Origin: Saturnia japonica
Taxonomy: Eukaryota > Arthropoda > Insecta > Lepidoptera > Saturniidae
DNA length: 64,000 nucleotides
Direction: 5' to 3'
Assembly: GCA_033032175.1 (NCBI GenBank)
Contig: CM065317.1
Location: 19,117,279-19,181,278, forward strand
The notes under the pieces are model-generated. The model ran no database searches and was not told where the DNA came from. It saw only the letters and a program-made list of their open reading frames with translations. Below, one piece after another: positions 33,291 through 46,947 of this stretch. Within the stretch, counting starts at the first letter, position 1, and every line of letters starts with the position of its first letter. The position numbers and the translations under genes were made by a program.

Positions 33291-34131
33291 TAACTCGTGG
33301 ATTAGGGAGTTAAGGTTACTTTCATTCTAAGTGGATTGGAGTGGATTGTCAATTTGAAGGAAATAGCTAACAAAAAATAAAAACATCATTAGAAATCACA
33401 TAACTTTATATTTGCTTTTAAGTCAAAAGACTTGTTAATAAAAACTATTTATTAACACTATCACTTCGCATACTGTTGATATTTTATGCAATTCATTAAA
33501 ATACTGAAAAGTAGAAGAACAAGTAACAGAAACAAGTCTCAGTTACATAAAGTGAAACAAATTGAGTTAAACTTCCAACAAAAGGTACTTAATGTACCAC
33601 ATCAGTGTTGTTCCAAAGGTCCATTTTATAAAAGTACTGCAGACGTAATATAACTGAGGCAAATAAAGTCTCTCAGGAGCGATTGACGCATTGACCTCCT
33701 GAGTTGTTTCTTGCTTTTGTTTACCTACGGTTTTTGTATTGTTCTTCGTGTTCAAAATAATAGGACAGAAAAATATAGTTAAAGTTTTTCTGGATGATTT
33801 ATATTATGATAAATGTTTTGCTAGGATCAGGAATACATTTGTAGTGTAAGACTTGATCGAAATATTCATAATCATATTATTATGTGTTTTTAGGTCATAA
33901 TAACTAATATAATTGTCGATGATCACCTCTCGAGAATCGTCGTAGTCTAGACATGTTCTAAAACGCGTTCGGATATGTTTCAGTGTCCTATTCATCTTTG
34001 TTCATATACCTGACTACTATTGGTGCATAAATACAACGAACATCTAATGGGGTAGATTCATAATTGGATATCCATAACTAATCTACGGCTCACACCGAGT
34101 GAAAGAATATATTATGCACAGCGCATATTAA
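33291..34131. other. No recognisable feature
   Basis: AT-rich; no supported gene. Confidence 0.4.
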
Positions 34132-35700
34132 CAAAAAAAGGTCACATCTGACGAAGTCTGTTCCATCAGCAAGGGCCTTAAGCTCAAAAAATCTCCCGGT
34201 CCTGACGGGATCCGAAACTAAGTACTCAAACTTTTTCCCGATCACTTCATAGCACTCTTGGTTTACATATTCAATGTTCACATTGCCCACTGCCATTCCC
34301 CAGCCGTCAGAAAAACGGGGATACATAAACCCGGCAAAAAAGCATCGCTTCCTGATAGCTATCACCCGATCAGACTCTTGAATACATTGGGTAAAATCTA
34401 TGAGCGATTCCTTCTGAACTGTCTCAAAACCGTGATAGCCGAGAAAGATCTATATCCACCGGAACAGTTCGAGTACCGCACTCGACACTCGTGTACGCAC
34501 CAGGTGCAACGCCTCACGGAGCACATAGCGACTAACTTCGCGAAAGATCCTCCATACCGTACGCTTGCGGTCTTCTTCGACGTCGCCAAGGCCATCGGAC
34601 AAGGTCTGGCACGCCAGACTAGTTCACAAGCTACACCACTTACAAGTCCCAGATAGATAATAGTTCACATCTTCCGCGATTATCCCACCAACCGTACCTT
34701 CCTCTACCGAGCGGAAAGTGTACTTTCCACACCCCACCCCATACACTCGGGCGTCCCGTAAAGCTCCATTCTGGCGCCTTGTCTTTTTAATTTGTACGTC
34801 AGTGACCTACCTCGCTCTCCTAAGGTCCAAGTAGGTATATACGCTGACGACACAGTCATCTACGTATCTGATAGGAACAGACTTAGGCTCAGACAGAGTC
34901 CAAAGCGCCGTCACCACTCTCTGAAAATGGTACACCAAACGGCGCATAGCCATCAACCCCTCAAAGAGCGCCGTGGTTATCTTTGATCCTAGTCGAGAAG
35001 AGCTCCCTGTGAGTGTCAAAACTCTGAAACTCTTCAAAGACAATATCCCCTGGGCCACCGAAACTAAATATCTCGGTGTGACACTTGATAATAAACTCAC
35101 CTTCGACTCTCATGTCCGGCCGTTCGTAAAACAGCCGCAATGGTCATAGGTCGATAACAGCCCCTGGATCACAAACAAAGGGACATAAGCTTACTCTGTA
35201 AAAATGTGTGTCCGTCCGATTATGACATATAGCCGCGCTGCATTCGCACATATGTCAAAATCAAACACACACATATTCCAAGTCCTCCAATCCCGAGTTC
35301 TACATAAAATCGTAAATGCCCCTGGTTTATTAGACAGGTAGACCCTCATAGATATGAAACTCCCCTCAATCAAATCTTACATGAAATACCTCTCACGATC
35401 TTACTTCGACACCGCGTCGAATCACGCGAATCCGTTGATCAAAGACGCCGCGACTCACGTTCCAGTTCCGCGCTAACCGCGTAACATCTTCACCGATCCC
35501 GACGACGAAATCGAGAAAAAAATCGTGCATTACTCTACCGTCTCTCTAAACAGTGCGGGTTCCCGCCTACGCCGGCGTAACCACCGTTCCCTCCGCAGGT
35601 GACGGGTGGCTAATTTCGCTCCCGCACACTCAACGCCGCGACCTCCCTCTCCCGCGGCAACTTAAGCCTAGGTCCGTTCCTCAGGGTGAAATCCTTGAGT
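34132..35700 (+). pseudogene. Jockey-type non-LTR reverse transcriptase pseudogene
   Basis: Starting near 34141 the plus strand encodes KGLKLKKSPGPDGIRN, then a TAA (34219-34221) and LKLFPDHFIALLVYIFNV. An RT block IGIHKPGK-like (GIHKPGKKASLPDSYHPIRL) with LLNTLGKIYERF follows, then the fingers/palm segment FDVAKA near 34577. The polymerase box YADD is intact at 34840-34851, but in another frame. Further downstream come ATETKYLGVTLDNKLTF (about 35058) and, near the end, DTASNHANPLIKDAATHVP. Order and motifs match Jockey-clade ORF2 RT. It has at least five stops or frameshifts; CAA to TAA in the SGVPQG box (about 34757) is one. The endonuclease and ORF1 are absent (5'-truncated). The 3' UTR may extend to the family E poly(A) at 36145. 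Confidence 0.85.
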
Positions 35701-35999
35701 CTGGCAGCCGCCCGCGCGATACAAGTGACACTTTACGTGCAACACTTAGCTACCCACATACAAACGTTACACACACATTTGTACATACGTGCACACCTCA
35801 AAGGTATATAGGTTTTGTAAGTAATCTTTTTTTTCTTTTTTTGCACCAGTTAGTGTAGAACATATTTCAGATTACTAAACACATATACACATGTTCCTTC
35901 CTTGAATGTATATGTTAATTTAGCTTGATTCTACGGATAGGGAATTAGACAGATCGCGACTTCATTGCAAACGCGGCAACAGCCCAAGCCGAGGTCCAG
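35701..35999 (+). other. Probable 3' UTR of the Jockey-type element
   Basis: Between the end of the RT pseudogene and the poly(A)-tailed family E block. GC falls gradually and there is no independent feature. Assignment is by position only. Confidence 0.35.
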
Positions 36000-36145
36000 C
36001 CACTTTGGCACCCTTGTGCGCTGGTTGCCCACGCTTTCGCAGCCCCCAAGCCCGGTAAAGTTGTAAAAGCCGCAGCGGCTTTCTTTTTGGATAGGGCCCT
36101 TAAGCCTAACAGCAAGGTCAGACAGAAAAAAACAAAAACAAAAGA
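36000..36145 (+). repeat. Poly(A)-tailed retroposon 3' end, family E, copy 2
   Basis: Contains agcccccaagcccggtaaag, aaaagccgcagcggctttct, agggcccttaagcctaacag, gtcagacag and a run of A with interspersed C. Likely the 3' end of the Jockey-type element just upstream. Confidence 0.65.
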
Positions 36146-38069
36146 ACAGTCTCGTTTGAATCGTCGAACCGTTCACATTGTTTAGTCGATATTCGTCTCG
36201 CCGTATTAGAGACTTCTAAAAATATTGTAAGTGCTAGTGTTTAACATAAAAATATGTATTTTAATGTAATGTAGTTAATAAAGGCATGTTTTTCTCATTG
36301 CTTCTTAACATCACTGCAAAATGCAGATCCCAAGCTTTGTATAAATGATGCAGAGACAATATATTTTGCAAAGTAAGTTCTCTGTGGAACTGTAAACGTA
36401 TTTTCGAGTTTAATGACTGTTATAAAAGCTATGATCAGATATGATGTTGGTGTAACTTGTAATTTCGATCCTACTATTTATTTAACCGTAGTTAAACTTA
36501 AGGCCTAAATATTATAATGACTTCAGAAGTATTCTTGTATATAAAGGTATAACAAATAAGTTACAATTAATTTTTGCTTATTTTAAATAAGAAAATAGTT
36601 AAATAACGAAAAAAATTCAGTATCACTGCAAAGGGAGTCACTTTTAGCGTTTCGTACCTACAATGATTAAACAAAACACTTGTTGGATCACTTCATTATC
36701 CGGTTGTCTTTTGGTCCTTGAGCCAAGGCCCTAAGGGTGCTCATAGCAACTTATTCATTTTAAATACATTAAATACAGGAAATATTGGAAAAGTTATTTC
36801 ATAATATCAGATAGTTTTGAAGACTCTTCAAGTATTGCTAATTTATAACAACTATTTTAATATTATATATTTGAAGATATTGATTCTAGTAAGGGTGATA
36901 CAAGGACTTCGTAATATATACTAACTACACACTAATTAACGTCTACGAAAGAGTAACTTTGATAAACTTTACAAGGTATCCCTTATATAATTGGACCCCC
37001 TTATGGTTGTATTGTTTGTCATATTAAATCGGTTACCATATGAGATTATAAGAAATATTTAGTATGTTAATAATGACGTCTGTTACTTAGGGAGCATTGT
37101 GGGAGCGAAGTTCCTTATCGTGAGTTTGACGGATGGGAGCCACACGGGAAAAAATGTGCGACCCGACCGACACTTTTGTTATAGTATGTTAAATTAAATT
37201 AAAAAATATACGTAATGTAAAATATTGCTATATACGTTAAATGTCGGAATGATAATAAAATTGTATTTTAAGAAATGCTATAAAGTTATGATAATGAATT
37301 TATATCTTCTTAATCAAAAAACCTTTTTTTTATACAATTTCTTTAAGTTTAAGCTTAAGATTAAGCTTGTTATTCAAAAATACTTATTATAGAGCGAGAG
37401 GCACTTCGTGTCCACTGAACATGTCCCACGACACCTCTCTTATTTCGTTTTGGGTGCGATTCGAATTTATTTAATTTTCTACGTTTAAAGTATTACTTAT
37501 TGGACAACAGTAAGGGTTAGATAAAACTTGCCGCTCTCTCGAGACGCGCTAACGATATCAACTTTATGACAATTATCACCAAAACATGTCGACTGTATAC
37601 ATCGTAAAGATCATTCATCTGTTTTATTATTAAACTTACTTTGGATTCATTAATGCATATTAAAATGCATGCTGTAAAACTTTAGTATTAACATATATAA
37701 AATGTAACTGTTTTTTTTTCCTTTACTTGGGTGATATGTCTAAAATTCACATCATGGTAAAGCAACTACAGTTACACAGTGACCACCGATAGACGAGAAT
37801 CTTTCGACAGCAGTTGTCGTCACGTCAGCCTATGAAACCCACCATAGAATAATCAAACAAGTATACTCAATACAATATGTAAAGTTTATAAATTGATTTC
37901 GAGACGCGACGAACTAAAGCGAGTTATGGGAATGGCTTTTAATTTTGCGTGTGATCGCCCCGGCTACCACTCTGCTTTCTACTTCTTCGTTTATAACAAA
38001 CCATTGTAAATGCACAGCTGGGACTAATTAGATAGATTCGAGAAATTTTTAACACACCACATTTTTTTA
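36146..38069. other. No recognisable feature
   Basis: AT-rich. A block near 37090-37150 (gggagcgaagttccttatcg) resembles a common dispersed repeat; nothing else is assignable. Confidence 0.35.
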
Positions 38070-38330
38070 TATAAAAAAAGTGGCAAGCATATGGCCCGCT
38101 TGATGGTTAGCGGCTATTGTGACATATGGACGCTTGTAAAAAACCATAGGAATCACCACGAACACTGTGGGTATCACTAGCGCGTTGCCGACTTTGAACC
38201 CGCCTACCCCAAAGAGCTCTGGAAACTATAATCACCGCATGAATACAATATGAGGTTATTTGACTGCAATCTTCTGTAGGGTGGAGGTGCTCCACCACTC
38301 GCAATGCCCCAAGTAGAGATAGATCTTCAA
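38070..38330 (+). repeat. Dispersed repeat, family I, longest copy
   Basis: Contains tggcccgcttgatggttagc, ctattgtgacatatggacgc, ggtatcactagcgcgttgcc and caatgccccaagtagagat. Inverted copy at 50630; fragment at 4740. Confidence 0.6.
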
Positions 38331-38689
38331 AGAAATTACTATGTGCCCTACTTCTCTTTGAACGTTGTTGGCTTCAACCACATCTTTCTCCTAAATAAGC
38401 AAGGTGTTGCAAAAGCGAGCCTTATATCAACTGGATCGTCTTTATTATACGTACTTGTAAATCTGTTGTAGCGAAACGATAAAGTATATTTGTACTTTCT
38501 TATGAGAACAGAAGATACCGTTGATAGCTTTCATCAGTTATCTATCACCAACGTTGTTATTTTACATTGCAATACCTACACTCATAGTTTCAGTTGAGTA
38601 AATACCTAGAAAGATCAATTGATCTCGACAAGAAACTTGAATGAAAGCTGGTATGATATGTTTGCGTATTCCTTTAAATAGAAGCACGG
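38331..38689. other. No recognisable feature
   Basis: Nothing seen. Confidence 0.35.
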
Positions 38690-38800
38690 AAAAAATTAAA
38701 GGAAGGCGAGGAAGGGGAAGACCTAGACGAAGCTATTTCAACAAGTGAAGGATAAAATGGCAGTCGTGTTATATCACGGACAAGAGCTGAACTCTTAAAT
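38690..38800 (+). pseudogene. Short LINE C-terminal remnant (GRRGRGRPR)
   Basis: From 38697 the frame reads IKGRRGRGRPRRSYFNK and stops. The basic GRRGRGRPRxxY block followed by a short acidic tail is common at the C-terminus of some insect LINE polyproteins. Only about 35 codons are recognisable, so the assignment is modest. Confidence 0.4.
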
Positions 38801-40019
38801 TAAATAAGTGATGGATCTGTGCGTATTGGTAAAAACATCCCTTCGAGAGATCAAACAATCCATCGCCATACATTGGATATTCACCAATTGATCACGAAAC
38901 ACAACGTGTATAAGGGAATCACTATTACAGACTTTCACTGTATGTATTGTTGGTTATGACTCGTCCCTCGTACTCAGCAAAAATAGCGAAAACTTCGATA
39001 TTTCGGCCTATTAAAAATTCTGTTTAATTCTCATACCGTAAAGAGATAAAAAAACAATGCGTCACAATGTGAACATTTTCACGTCTGTCATGGAATTATA
39101 CGAAAACGCTCGTTTGTTTTATGATTTGTAATAGTGAAAGTTTTATACAGACCGAAGTCCCTCGTCAAATAAACTCGTCCAACTTGGAAATAAAGCGAAA
39201 CATTGTTCTGTCAAGAGTTCCAAACACGCTATGAAAATGTTTATACTCGCGGCTGATTCTACTATTTCAAGGTCGAAACGGATTTTAACTGATCTTGTTC
39301 CTTTATGATTTTAACCCCTGTAGTTTTATGTTTTTTGTGACCGTTTGAAGAGCCTCCGCGAATGACTATAGCCAAGTACGTCGAGCCTTTTGTTATATTA
39401 GGTCTAGTGGTCAGCTTATTTTTTTTTTAATATCTTAATACTCTTATTTACCTTATATTATTTTCGTGTATACTGTGTATGTTATTATTTGAATTTCCAG
39501 GGTATATTGGTTAGGTTGATGTATTCGTCCGTTCAGATATAATTTATAATACGATCCTTTTAGTTTATTATATAATGTTTTATATAATTTCTATCATATT
39601 TAATTATAAATCAATGTGTATTTACATTTTAATATTGACAACATGTCAATTTCTGATACGTCTGATAATTTTAGAGCATGCGCTGTTAGTAGTTAGGAAA
39701 ATATATTTCTATCTAACAAGGTTTTATGCAAATCAATAAAATATTAAGATACATAGTTCCATTTCAAGTATAAATTATTAGGAATTTAAAAAAGAACTCA
39801 AATAATAAACAGAAAAATTTGTATTTGAAAATGATAGAGGTAACGATTGTCAATATACGGTAAAATATAGTTTATTTTTATAACTTATTGATATAGAAAA
39901 GTTATAAGACTCAGTTAAATTGATATAATTTTAATATTAATATGGGTGAAATACTCTTTGTCAAAACGACAAATACCTACTAAATATCATAACACTTTTC
40001 AGCAGTGCACGAGCCATTT
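38801..40019. other. No recognisable feature
   Basis: AT-rich; nothing assignable. Confidence 0.4.
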
Positions 40020-40235
40020 TTAACAGACTTAAAAAAGAGGAAGTTCTCAATTCGAATGTATATTTTGTTACGGATGTTTAGCCATTTTTTGAAACGATTT
40101 GGATGATTCTTTTATATTTTGAAATGAGATACTTCAAGGACGACCCCATATTAATTTCATTGACATTGGACTTTTAACTTCGAAGATACATCGGGGAGTT
40201 CCTCGATATCATTGAAGTTGTTTTTCTTTAATTAT
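40020..40235 (+). repeat. Dispersed repeat, family J
   Basis: Contains aagaggaagttctcaattcg, gaatgtatat, aacgatttggatgattcttt and gacattggacttttaacttcg; collinear with 512-700. Confidence 0.55.
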
Positions 40236-40384
40236 CTTTTTATTTATAATATGACTTGTAACGACATGAAGGAGAATAATGGTTTTCTATACTAGCTGTC
40301 GAGTCCACGTGCCGAAGCACATTCACAGCGATGAACTTTCCAAGTCAGAGATGGTAACTAACCAAGTCAGTACTCTAAATTCCG

Positions 40385-40725
40385 AATCTATTCTGGCTCA
40401 GTGGCAGCACCATCTTAAGAAACCATAAGATGGGTGTAAGACATTCTCATTTTCAAATCTTTATAGGTTTGGCATTTGACCACAATATCACTTGGTGGTT
40501 AATGACAATGTACCTGAAGTTGATAAAATACTAAGCCTCGAGCGAGACTGACTCTTCAATGGATATACCGGAGTACACCTATGTGTACTCATAGGTACTT
40601 GGCGCCAGATTTTCATCTTGATCGTGGTAGTTAGATTTGTAAATTAAACAGGTATTACAAAATACTGTAGTTAACACACGATGTTTTCCTTCAGCGAGTG
40701 TTCACAAGTACCTAAATGAAAATTT
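40385..40725. repeat. SINE family C fragments, rearranged
   Basis: A head fragment (tctggctcagtggcagca, plus) is followed by a minus-orientation body fragment at 40560-40700 (cttggcgccagattttcatc, cacgatgttttccttcagc). The two pieces point in opposite directions, so this is a rearranged or nested pair. Confidence 0.5.
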
Positions 40726-43454
40726 GTTACCCAGAACTTATCTGTGCATTCCGGCAGTCCCATTTGGAAACTAAACCACTTTTCAATATATGCATTATGC
40801 ATATATCTTTAACATATCTTCGGTCATGTCAGTAACAAGGAGAGTTGTGGTTAAATGTCATACCAAAACTCCATGAAAAACATTATTAGATATTATGTTA
40901 TTTTTTCACAATTATAATTTTGTTTCTTCAAAATGTCGATTGAATTCTATAATAATAGTAATAGTGGTATCTATTAGCAAAGTAACTTTTCACTTAACTA
41001 TATAATTCGTTGATTTGATTGGATTGTCACGAGCTATTACATTTTAATTTTTACGACTGAAAATTAGTTTTGGACGATATTTACTGTTTGCATTGTTTAA
41101 ATTAACTATTTATTCTACATCAGCAAAATAAATGCATTACATGTAGTAATGTGTACGTGATACGGTACAAAATTTTTAGGAGAACGTCATAACGTTCATC
41201 ATTATTTTCCCTGTAAATAAACATAGCACCATAGAAATAACTAAGTCTATACACGTATAGAAAGTAGACACTATGACAGGTTTTTCATCATGTCTGGTAG
41301 ATGCGATCCTTTCAGGCGTAAGTGCCTAGATATCTCGCTCTTTAAAATAATACAATAATATGTATTAGTTAGTTTGGGAAATAGATGCTATTTATTATAC
41401 TTTCCATTATCCCTAAAAATTATAGCAAGTAATATATTTGGATAGAATTTTAAAGGAAGTTAAAGAAGTAGTGAAAAATAGAGAAAAGTGGTGTTCCAAC
41501 CTCTTTGGCAGCACTAAAAGGTGCAAATCGTGACGTCAGATAAGTATATTTTTCTTGAACAATAATAACGACCTTTACGCCAGTAAAATCTATAATAAAA
41601 ACGCTGTATTAAAAGCAAACGGAAGAATTTTAGCAGTTCTCCGAGTATAAGAGCCATAAATGTATTAAAAGGCTGTGTATTATGCCAATAAAAGAAAACT
41701 GATTTGTTTCACGTCTATTTCAACCGACCAATCAGAATACGGCTTCACTTCGCGAGTGTCGACAAATTTTTTACAAGTACGAAATATAGTATGTGATATT
41801 TCTCTTAATTTGAAAAAATATTTCACTAAATTTCGTTTTACTTTTAAAAGTAATTTATCAGTTAAATTTCCTATTTATAATTCTCCTTTGCGTAGTAGCA
41901 TTAAGGTATCGGTATACTCCACTGGTCCGTGGGTTTATTTCGTTACTGAAAATATCCATTTTTTAAACTATTTTCTAATAGTGGCAGGATCAGGAGTTCG
42001 TCCGTGGAATTGACAATGAGTTGGGGCGAGCAATTTCATCATGCAAGCGACAGACGGCCCGTGCTTGTTCACGTGCTCGGAAAAAAAAAGAAAATACGAA
42101 ACTATGTAGCTAGAATTAGTCGTGGAAAATTTTGGAAGCCTATCTATTTTCCTTTATCTTTTGTAGCAAAACTTATAATAAAGTATTGAGTTGTTTGAAG
42201 ATACTTCTGTGAAACTTCTTTGGATGCATTAAGAGTCAACTACCAAAAACCAATTATAGTGCAACGGTTTACAATGCAACGCATAAGGATGGAAAATAGA
42301 TATTTTGTCTGAAAGAGAGAGATAAAGGAAGAAAATACCATAAGTCGAGAGACATAGAAGAGAGCGATAAATATTATAAGATAAGTGTACGTAATTACGA
42401 AATCATGCAAAATAGACGAATATTATGTTAGAAAAGACAAGAAGTGTTACTGAATAAAATTGTCAATTCTATCATCTGTAGTAAGTTGCACATGTTCTTT
42501 TATGCTAATATTATTTGCTATATTATACCACAATTTATCAATCACATAATTTTCCTATAAGTGATCGAAGAAGAAATTAATTGTTCTAGATTCTTTGAAA
42601 ATTCTTTCGCTGACTTTTTCTTCAGATGCATTTATTTCTTCATGTAGCAAGTACTTTTACCAGCTCCAGTCTTCAATTCGTTATGTATTTTAAATCTATT
42701 ATCCTATTCTTACTCGTACGTTTAAAAGTAAGATCATAGATACGTAAGTACATCATTAGATATAAATAGTGTAGCTTAGTATTTTTAAATATATGTTAGA
42801 AAGGCGAAATTAATATCAATGCAAAACATGTATGTCAACAATAAAAATAATTATATCCTTTTCATTTTTTCGCACTGTAAGAGATATTTGTGAAAAGAGT
42901 TTTTGTACTTCAGGCACAAGCGCTTTGATTAACCAAAATGATCCCATTTCCCATTTAAGGTAAAATGGCAATAGGTCTTAATGATTAATAAGGGAAGCAC
43001 TTACATCAAAGATAATGAACTATCTATTTAGACTGCCATAAATTTTTGAAAAATGCGTCTTCTTAATAATATAAATCAAAGAATTATTTTGTGTTTAAAT
43101 TTCGTAAAGGAAGAAGAAGTAGTTACTGTGCAATATGTGTCGGTCACATTTTCCGAAGCTACCGTCGCCTCCGATTCACATGTAAGTAATATCATTAATT
43201 TCTTCGAGATAATTAGATTGACCTTCCTCGGGGTCACACACCAGAGACGAGGAAGGGGGAATGGAATAAGACTAAATTACACGAGGGAAAATATTCTGTC
43301 AGCCAATGTATGTTACTTTCTCTGCAATTTAGGACTTGGTTTTATTACAAGCGATAATCTTAATGAAGGTCTACTCATATAAATTAATTTATTTTAATAA
43401 TAGTTACTATCAAATACAGCGTAGAACCGATGAATACTCAGAAGTAGAGTACCC
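40726..43454. other. No recognisable feature
   Basis: Plus-strand frames 41675-42013 and 43053-43382 are the longest here. They lack known domains. The second contains acatGTAAGT at 43182, a possible donor, but no matching acceptor or compositional shift; I do not call a gene. Confidence 0.35.
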
Positions 43455-43650
43455 TATAACGAACCAGAACTTTAAACGAAAACATAATAATGAAACCATA
43501 GTTTGATGGTAGGTTTTTTTTGGTGTTTGTCTGCCAAACTACAATCGTCAAATTGAAAATCTGTCGCTAGACATGTAGATGTGTTTCGGCAACTGTACTT
43601 GAGATCCAGCTTTTGTAAGAACATGTTACCATATTGGACCACATTATCAC
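43455..43650 (+). repeat. SINE family C, 5'-truncated copy
   Basis: Starts cgaaaacataataatgaaac and continues to gttt..aattgaaaatctgtcgctag and ctgtacttgagatccagc; the tRNA-like head is missing. Confidence 0.65.
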
Positions 43651-43764
43651 TTCAAACACTAAAACCTACAAAGTATTTTTTAAAAAATTGTGCATCTTGG
43701 TACGCTCAACAGAAGTGATAACTTATATTAATCAAAAAGAAAAAAAAAACCAAACGAAAGAGAA

Positions 43765-43850
43765 AGGAAAGCCGGTGAGGACTCGAATCTAGGACTTCGG
43801 CCATAGCAGTCACGCTTACGACCGCTGGGCTACGAGCGTGCTGTTAGAAT
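43765..43850 (-). repeat. tRNA-like SINE head, family G, copy 2
   Basis: On the minus strand it reads gctcgtagcccagcggtcgt (A-box) and cctagattcgagtcctcacc (B-box). Not a complete cloverleaf. Confidence 0.6.
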
Positions 43851-44767
43851 TGACTGAAACTATGCTACTATCGATGGCACAGTGTAACGCGTTACGTTAC
43901 GAAGCGGTTTACCCTCCCATAAGAAGTTATCACTTCAAAAGTTGTATTCGTTCAGTAATGTTTATGGTGTTAGAAAAAAATTATACACAATAATATCATC
44001 TTGCCAATATAGTGTTTCTGAGTAAAGTCCTCTTTCCTAAAAAAAGGACAAAGTTAATAAACACACCACAGCCACGACGTGTTGACCATTCCAAATACTG
44101 ATAAATGTTGTAATGTCATAGTTGTACTGTGACAATATTTCTCAAGTCATTCAGCTTTTCTCACTAATCATATCATTAACAAATAAAAAAAAAATTATAG
44201 TATCACGCCAAATTGGCGATACTGTCCCTCATGGTAACCACCGTACAATCCTAACACAACGGCGAAAACTGTTAACTTTAACTAGATATGCACAGGCTGT
44301 TCCCGAAACGCGACACGGAAAAGCGAGTCACTATGACGGAATTTTCACCAGATGCATGGTGATCACGACCCAGCCAGACAAAACAGCCCTACCGCCCCTT
44401 AATTAATAAATAAGAGTGAGTTTTGCAAATTTCGTTGGCAAAAGCTCAAACTTACGGCCAGTTCAACTTTGGAAATTGGTCTTAAATATTCGACCGACAT
44501 AACATTTGCATATTGGAAATAAATGAAGCAGTTCATAAATAAACAATTAGTCACATATAATATACATATATTATGCTTATTTAAAAACTGGAAGAAAAAT
44601 GGAAGAAAACATTGAAATCGCTTCTCGCTAAAACCTTCAACGTAGCTTATACAGTAATTATAATTAACGCTCCTATTATGCCATGGTTGGCTTTATAATA
44701 ATTGCGTTATGAACATGTCCCTGGTCTTGTTGATACGGTTTATTTATGAATGTAAATGCTATGCCAT
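43851..44767. other. Unassigned; moderately GC-rich open stretch at 44205-44405
   Basis: The plus frame 44122-44406 includes GDTVPHGNHRTILTQRRK and ends TALPPLN. I cannot link it to a family, and no splice pattern is evident. Confidence 0.3.
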
Positions 44768-45164
44768 ACTAGCTTCTGTCCGCGGCTTTACTCAAATAGC
44801 AATTGTGTATAAGGTTGTAACTAATTTTCGTTTGTGTACGTTGAGTTATTCCAAGTAGACAAGGAGTTTTTAAGGGAAATTTGAATCAAATTTGATGAAC
44901 TATTTTGACAGACAAACAAATATGCTATCCATACAATATGAAGTGATCACTGCAACCTATAGGTGGCTGAAAAAAAACGGCAGTCTCGAGACTAGTTTGG
45001 TTCTGCTTTGTTTGATTGTTTGGTGATAGATCATTATAAACGTGTGTCTGACTAAATCACAACCATCATAGACAAGGTGAAATATGTTTAAAATAATAAT
45101 AAAATAACTTGAAATTGTTACCTTTACCCGTTACTGACAAACGGACGGACAGACAGACAAATGT
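44768..45164 (-). mobile_element. Helitron-like repeat, family B, copy
   Basis: On the minus strand it begins gtctgtctgtccgtccgttt and ends taaagccgcggacagaagCTAGT (actag at 44768-44772). The end is typical of family B, with a GCCGCGG core just inside. Confidence 0.55.
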
Positions 45165-46476
45165 GATTTTATAAGAGTTTCATTTTTTATCATTTGTTGT
45201 ACAAAATCTTTATAAATGGGACAAATACATGCAAATAAATAAATAAAATACGTTATATAAAAATAAAATAAAAAAATTTTTTTTAAAATGAATATTCAAC
45301 CGAATAACATTTCTAATACCTACCTACTCGAAACACAATCATCTTTGTTTGTTGAAATGCAATTCCCTCTTCACATTTCACGGCAAATCTTAAATCTAAA
45401 GAGAGGCATTCGCACCAATACCAAACAGACAGTATCTTATAACATAGAGTTACAACTTTTTAACCGGAATGAATTTTAAATGGGTGATTTAGCCCATATG
45501 AAAATTGCTGTAGATTCTGCTACGGCAACGAAGGTGCAACCGTAGGCCGTAGGTTTTTAGTAATATTTGCCCAATTGCAGTAGCAATAACAATACTGTTT
45601 ATCTTGCAGGAAGTGACTGAATGAATATGAAGTATGTATTAAAAGGCTAACCAAAACGAATATTTAGCGCTATTAAATATATAATAATACGACAATGACA
45701 CTTCGTAAAATCTATTCCATTGTTATGAGTGACCTAAGAATTATGAAATACCGGCATCATTATGCGAAGTATTTTGGAGGGTTCCCCAACCTTTTGAGGG
45801 CCTTTGAATGGTATTTTCTTGCGGAAAATTATACGGAAGGCCCTAAATGATTATTATTCTATGGCGGTCGCCCAGTATTTCAATTGAAGCATGTTAAATA
45901 ATTTAGAAAGGACCCCTGTGGAATACAAGTGAGAATTTTTTGTTTAATTATATTTTTTAATGGCTTTTGCGCTCTGCTTTAGTTCCTTTTTCCAAATATA
46001 ATTTATACCTGTGAAATAGAAATGGAATGGCATACGTTTAAAACATCGTTCTAGTTTTTAGATGACGCTGATTTTTTATTAGGTTTTCTTTTTTAATGAG
46101 AAGTAAATAGCAAACAGTCCCATACTAACAGCATAGTAGCATATATTACAGTATACAGTATGTACAATAATGTTTTCGTGGGAGGCTTGCTGAAGCGCGT
46201 GTTTTCGATTTTTACGTGATAATTTGTAATAAAGCATAGTCTCTAACAGTCTACAGCTAGTACATACTAGCTCTTATATTGTCCTGAGAATATTATTGGA
46301 TAGACCGGATAATTTGCTGCTTCACCATTGGACGGAATTAATAAAAAGCGTGTCCAACTATACAAGCTACTGATTTTGTTTGTGTATGTATTGTATTTGT
46401 AAAATATGCTGTGTCCTTAGCAGCATAGGCTAAGTTTATTAACAATATTGGATGTCAGTTTGAAATAACAATTATT
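45165..46476. other. No recognisable feature
   Basis: AT-rich; short frame 45288-45479 without domain. Confidence 0.4.
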
Positions 46477-46820
46477 ACTAGCGATCGCCCAATGATCGAA
46501 ATTCGACCAGCGACTTTTTAATCATAAACTATTTTCTGTTTGACATTTGCAGTATGAACATAAACAACGAATATTATACCACTTGTTGTCACTTTTCATT
46601 GAGTGACTATGTCAATATTTTGGGGGGTCTAAGTTCAATGGCACTGGTTGAGTTAGGATTCACAGTATTAATTTATTTTATTTAATATATTAGTTAAAAA
46701 TATTATAGATAAATTTTAGCTTTCTGCACTCCTTCTCCATATAAACTTTAACCATGCCAAATCTCTCAGTCTTCCTTCCAAGGGTAAAAAGGGGTACAAA
46801 GTTTTGCTTCACGTATTAAT
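46477..46820 (-). mobile_element. Helitron-like element, family A, copy 4
   Basis: Inverted copy with actagcgatcgcccaatgat at the CTAGT end and gttttgcttcacgtattaat at the other. On the minus strand ggtcgaatttcgatc lies 13 bases inside CTAGT, a near-intact subterminal hairpin. A mariner-type element starts 20 bases to the right. Confidence 0.72.
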
Positions 46821-46840
46821 ATAATGATGATTATTTTATA

Positions 46841-46865
46841 CAAGGTGTCCAGAAAGGGTATCGGG
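46841..46865 (-). repeat. Terminal repeat of the DD41D transposon (3' side)
   Basis: caaggtgtccagaaagggta sits directly after TA (46839-46840), the expected target duplication of a mariner-type element. The reverse complement is not found on the transposase 5' side, so that end is missing. Confidence 0.6.
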
Positions 46866-46947
46866 TATTTGTAAGTTCAATGAAACAAAAATTATTTGTA
46901 TGCAATAAAAAAATTTATTGTTTATTATTAGCATATGAATTGGAGAA

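Noticed and set aside
41675..42013. 112-codon plus-strand frame
   Set aside because: No domain, composition as in the flanks, no splice or promoter pattern; expected by chance in a window this size.
43053..43382. 109-codon plus-strand frame with a GTAAGT donor inside
   Set aside because: No acceptor or compositional change; the donor alone is expected by chance.
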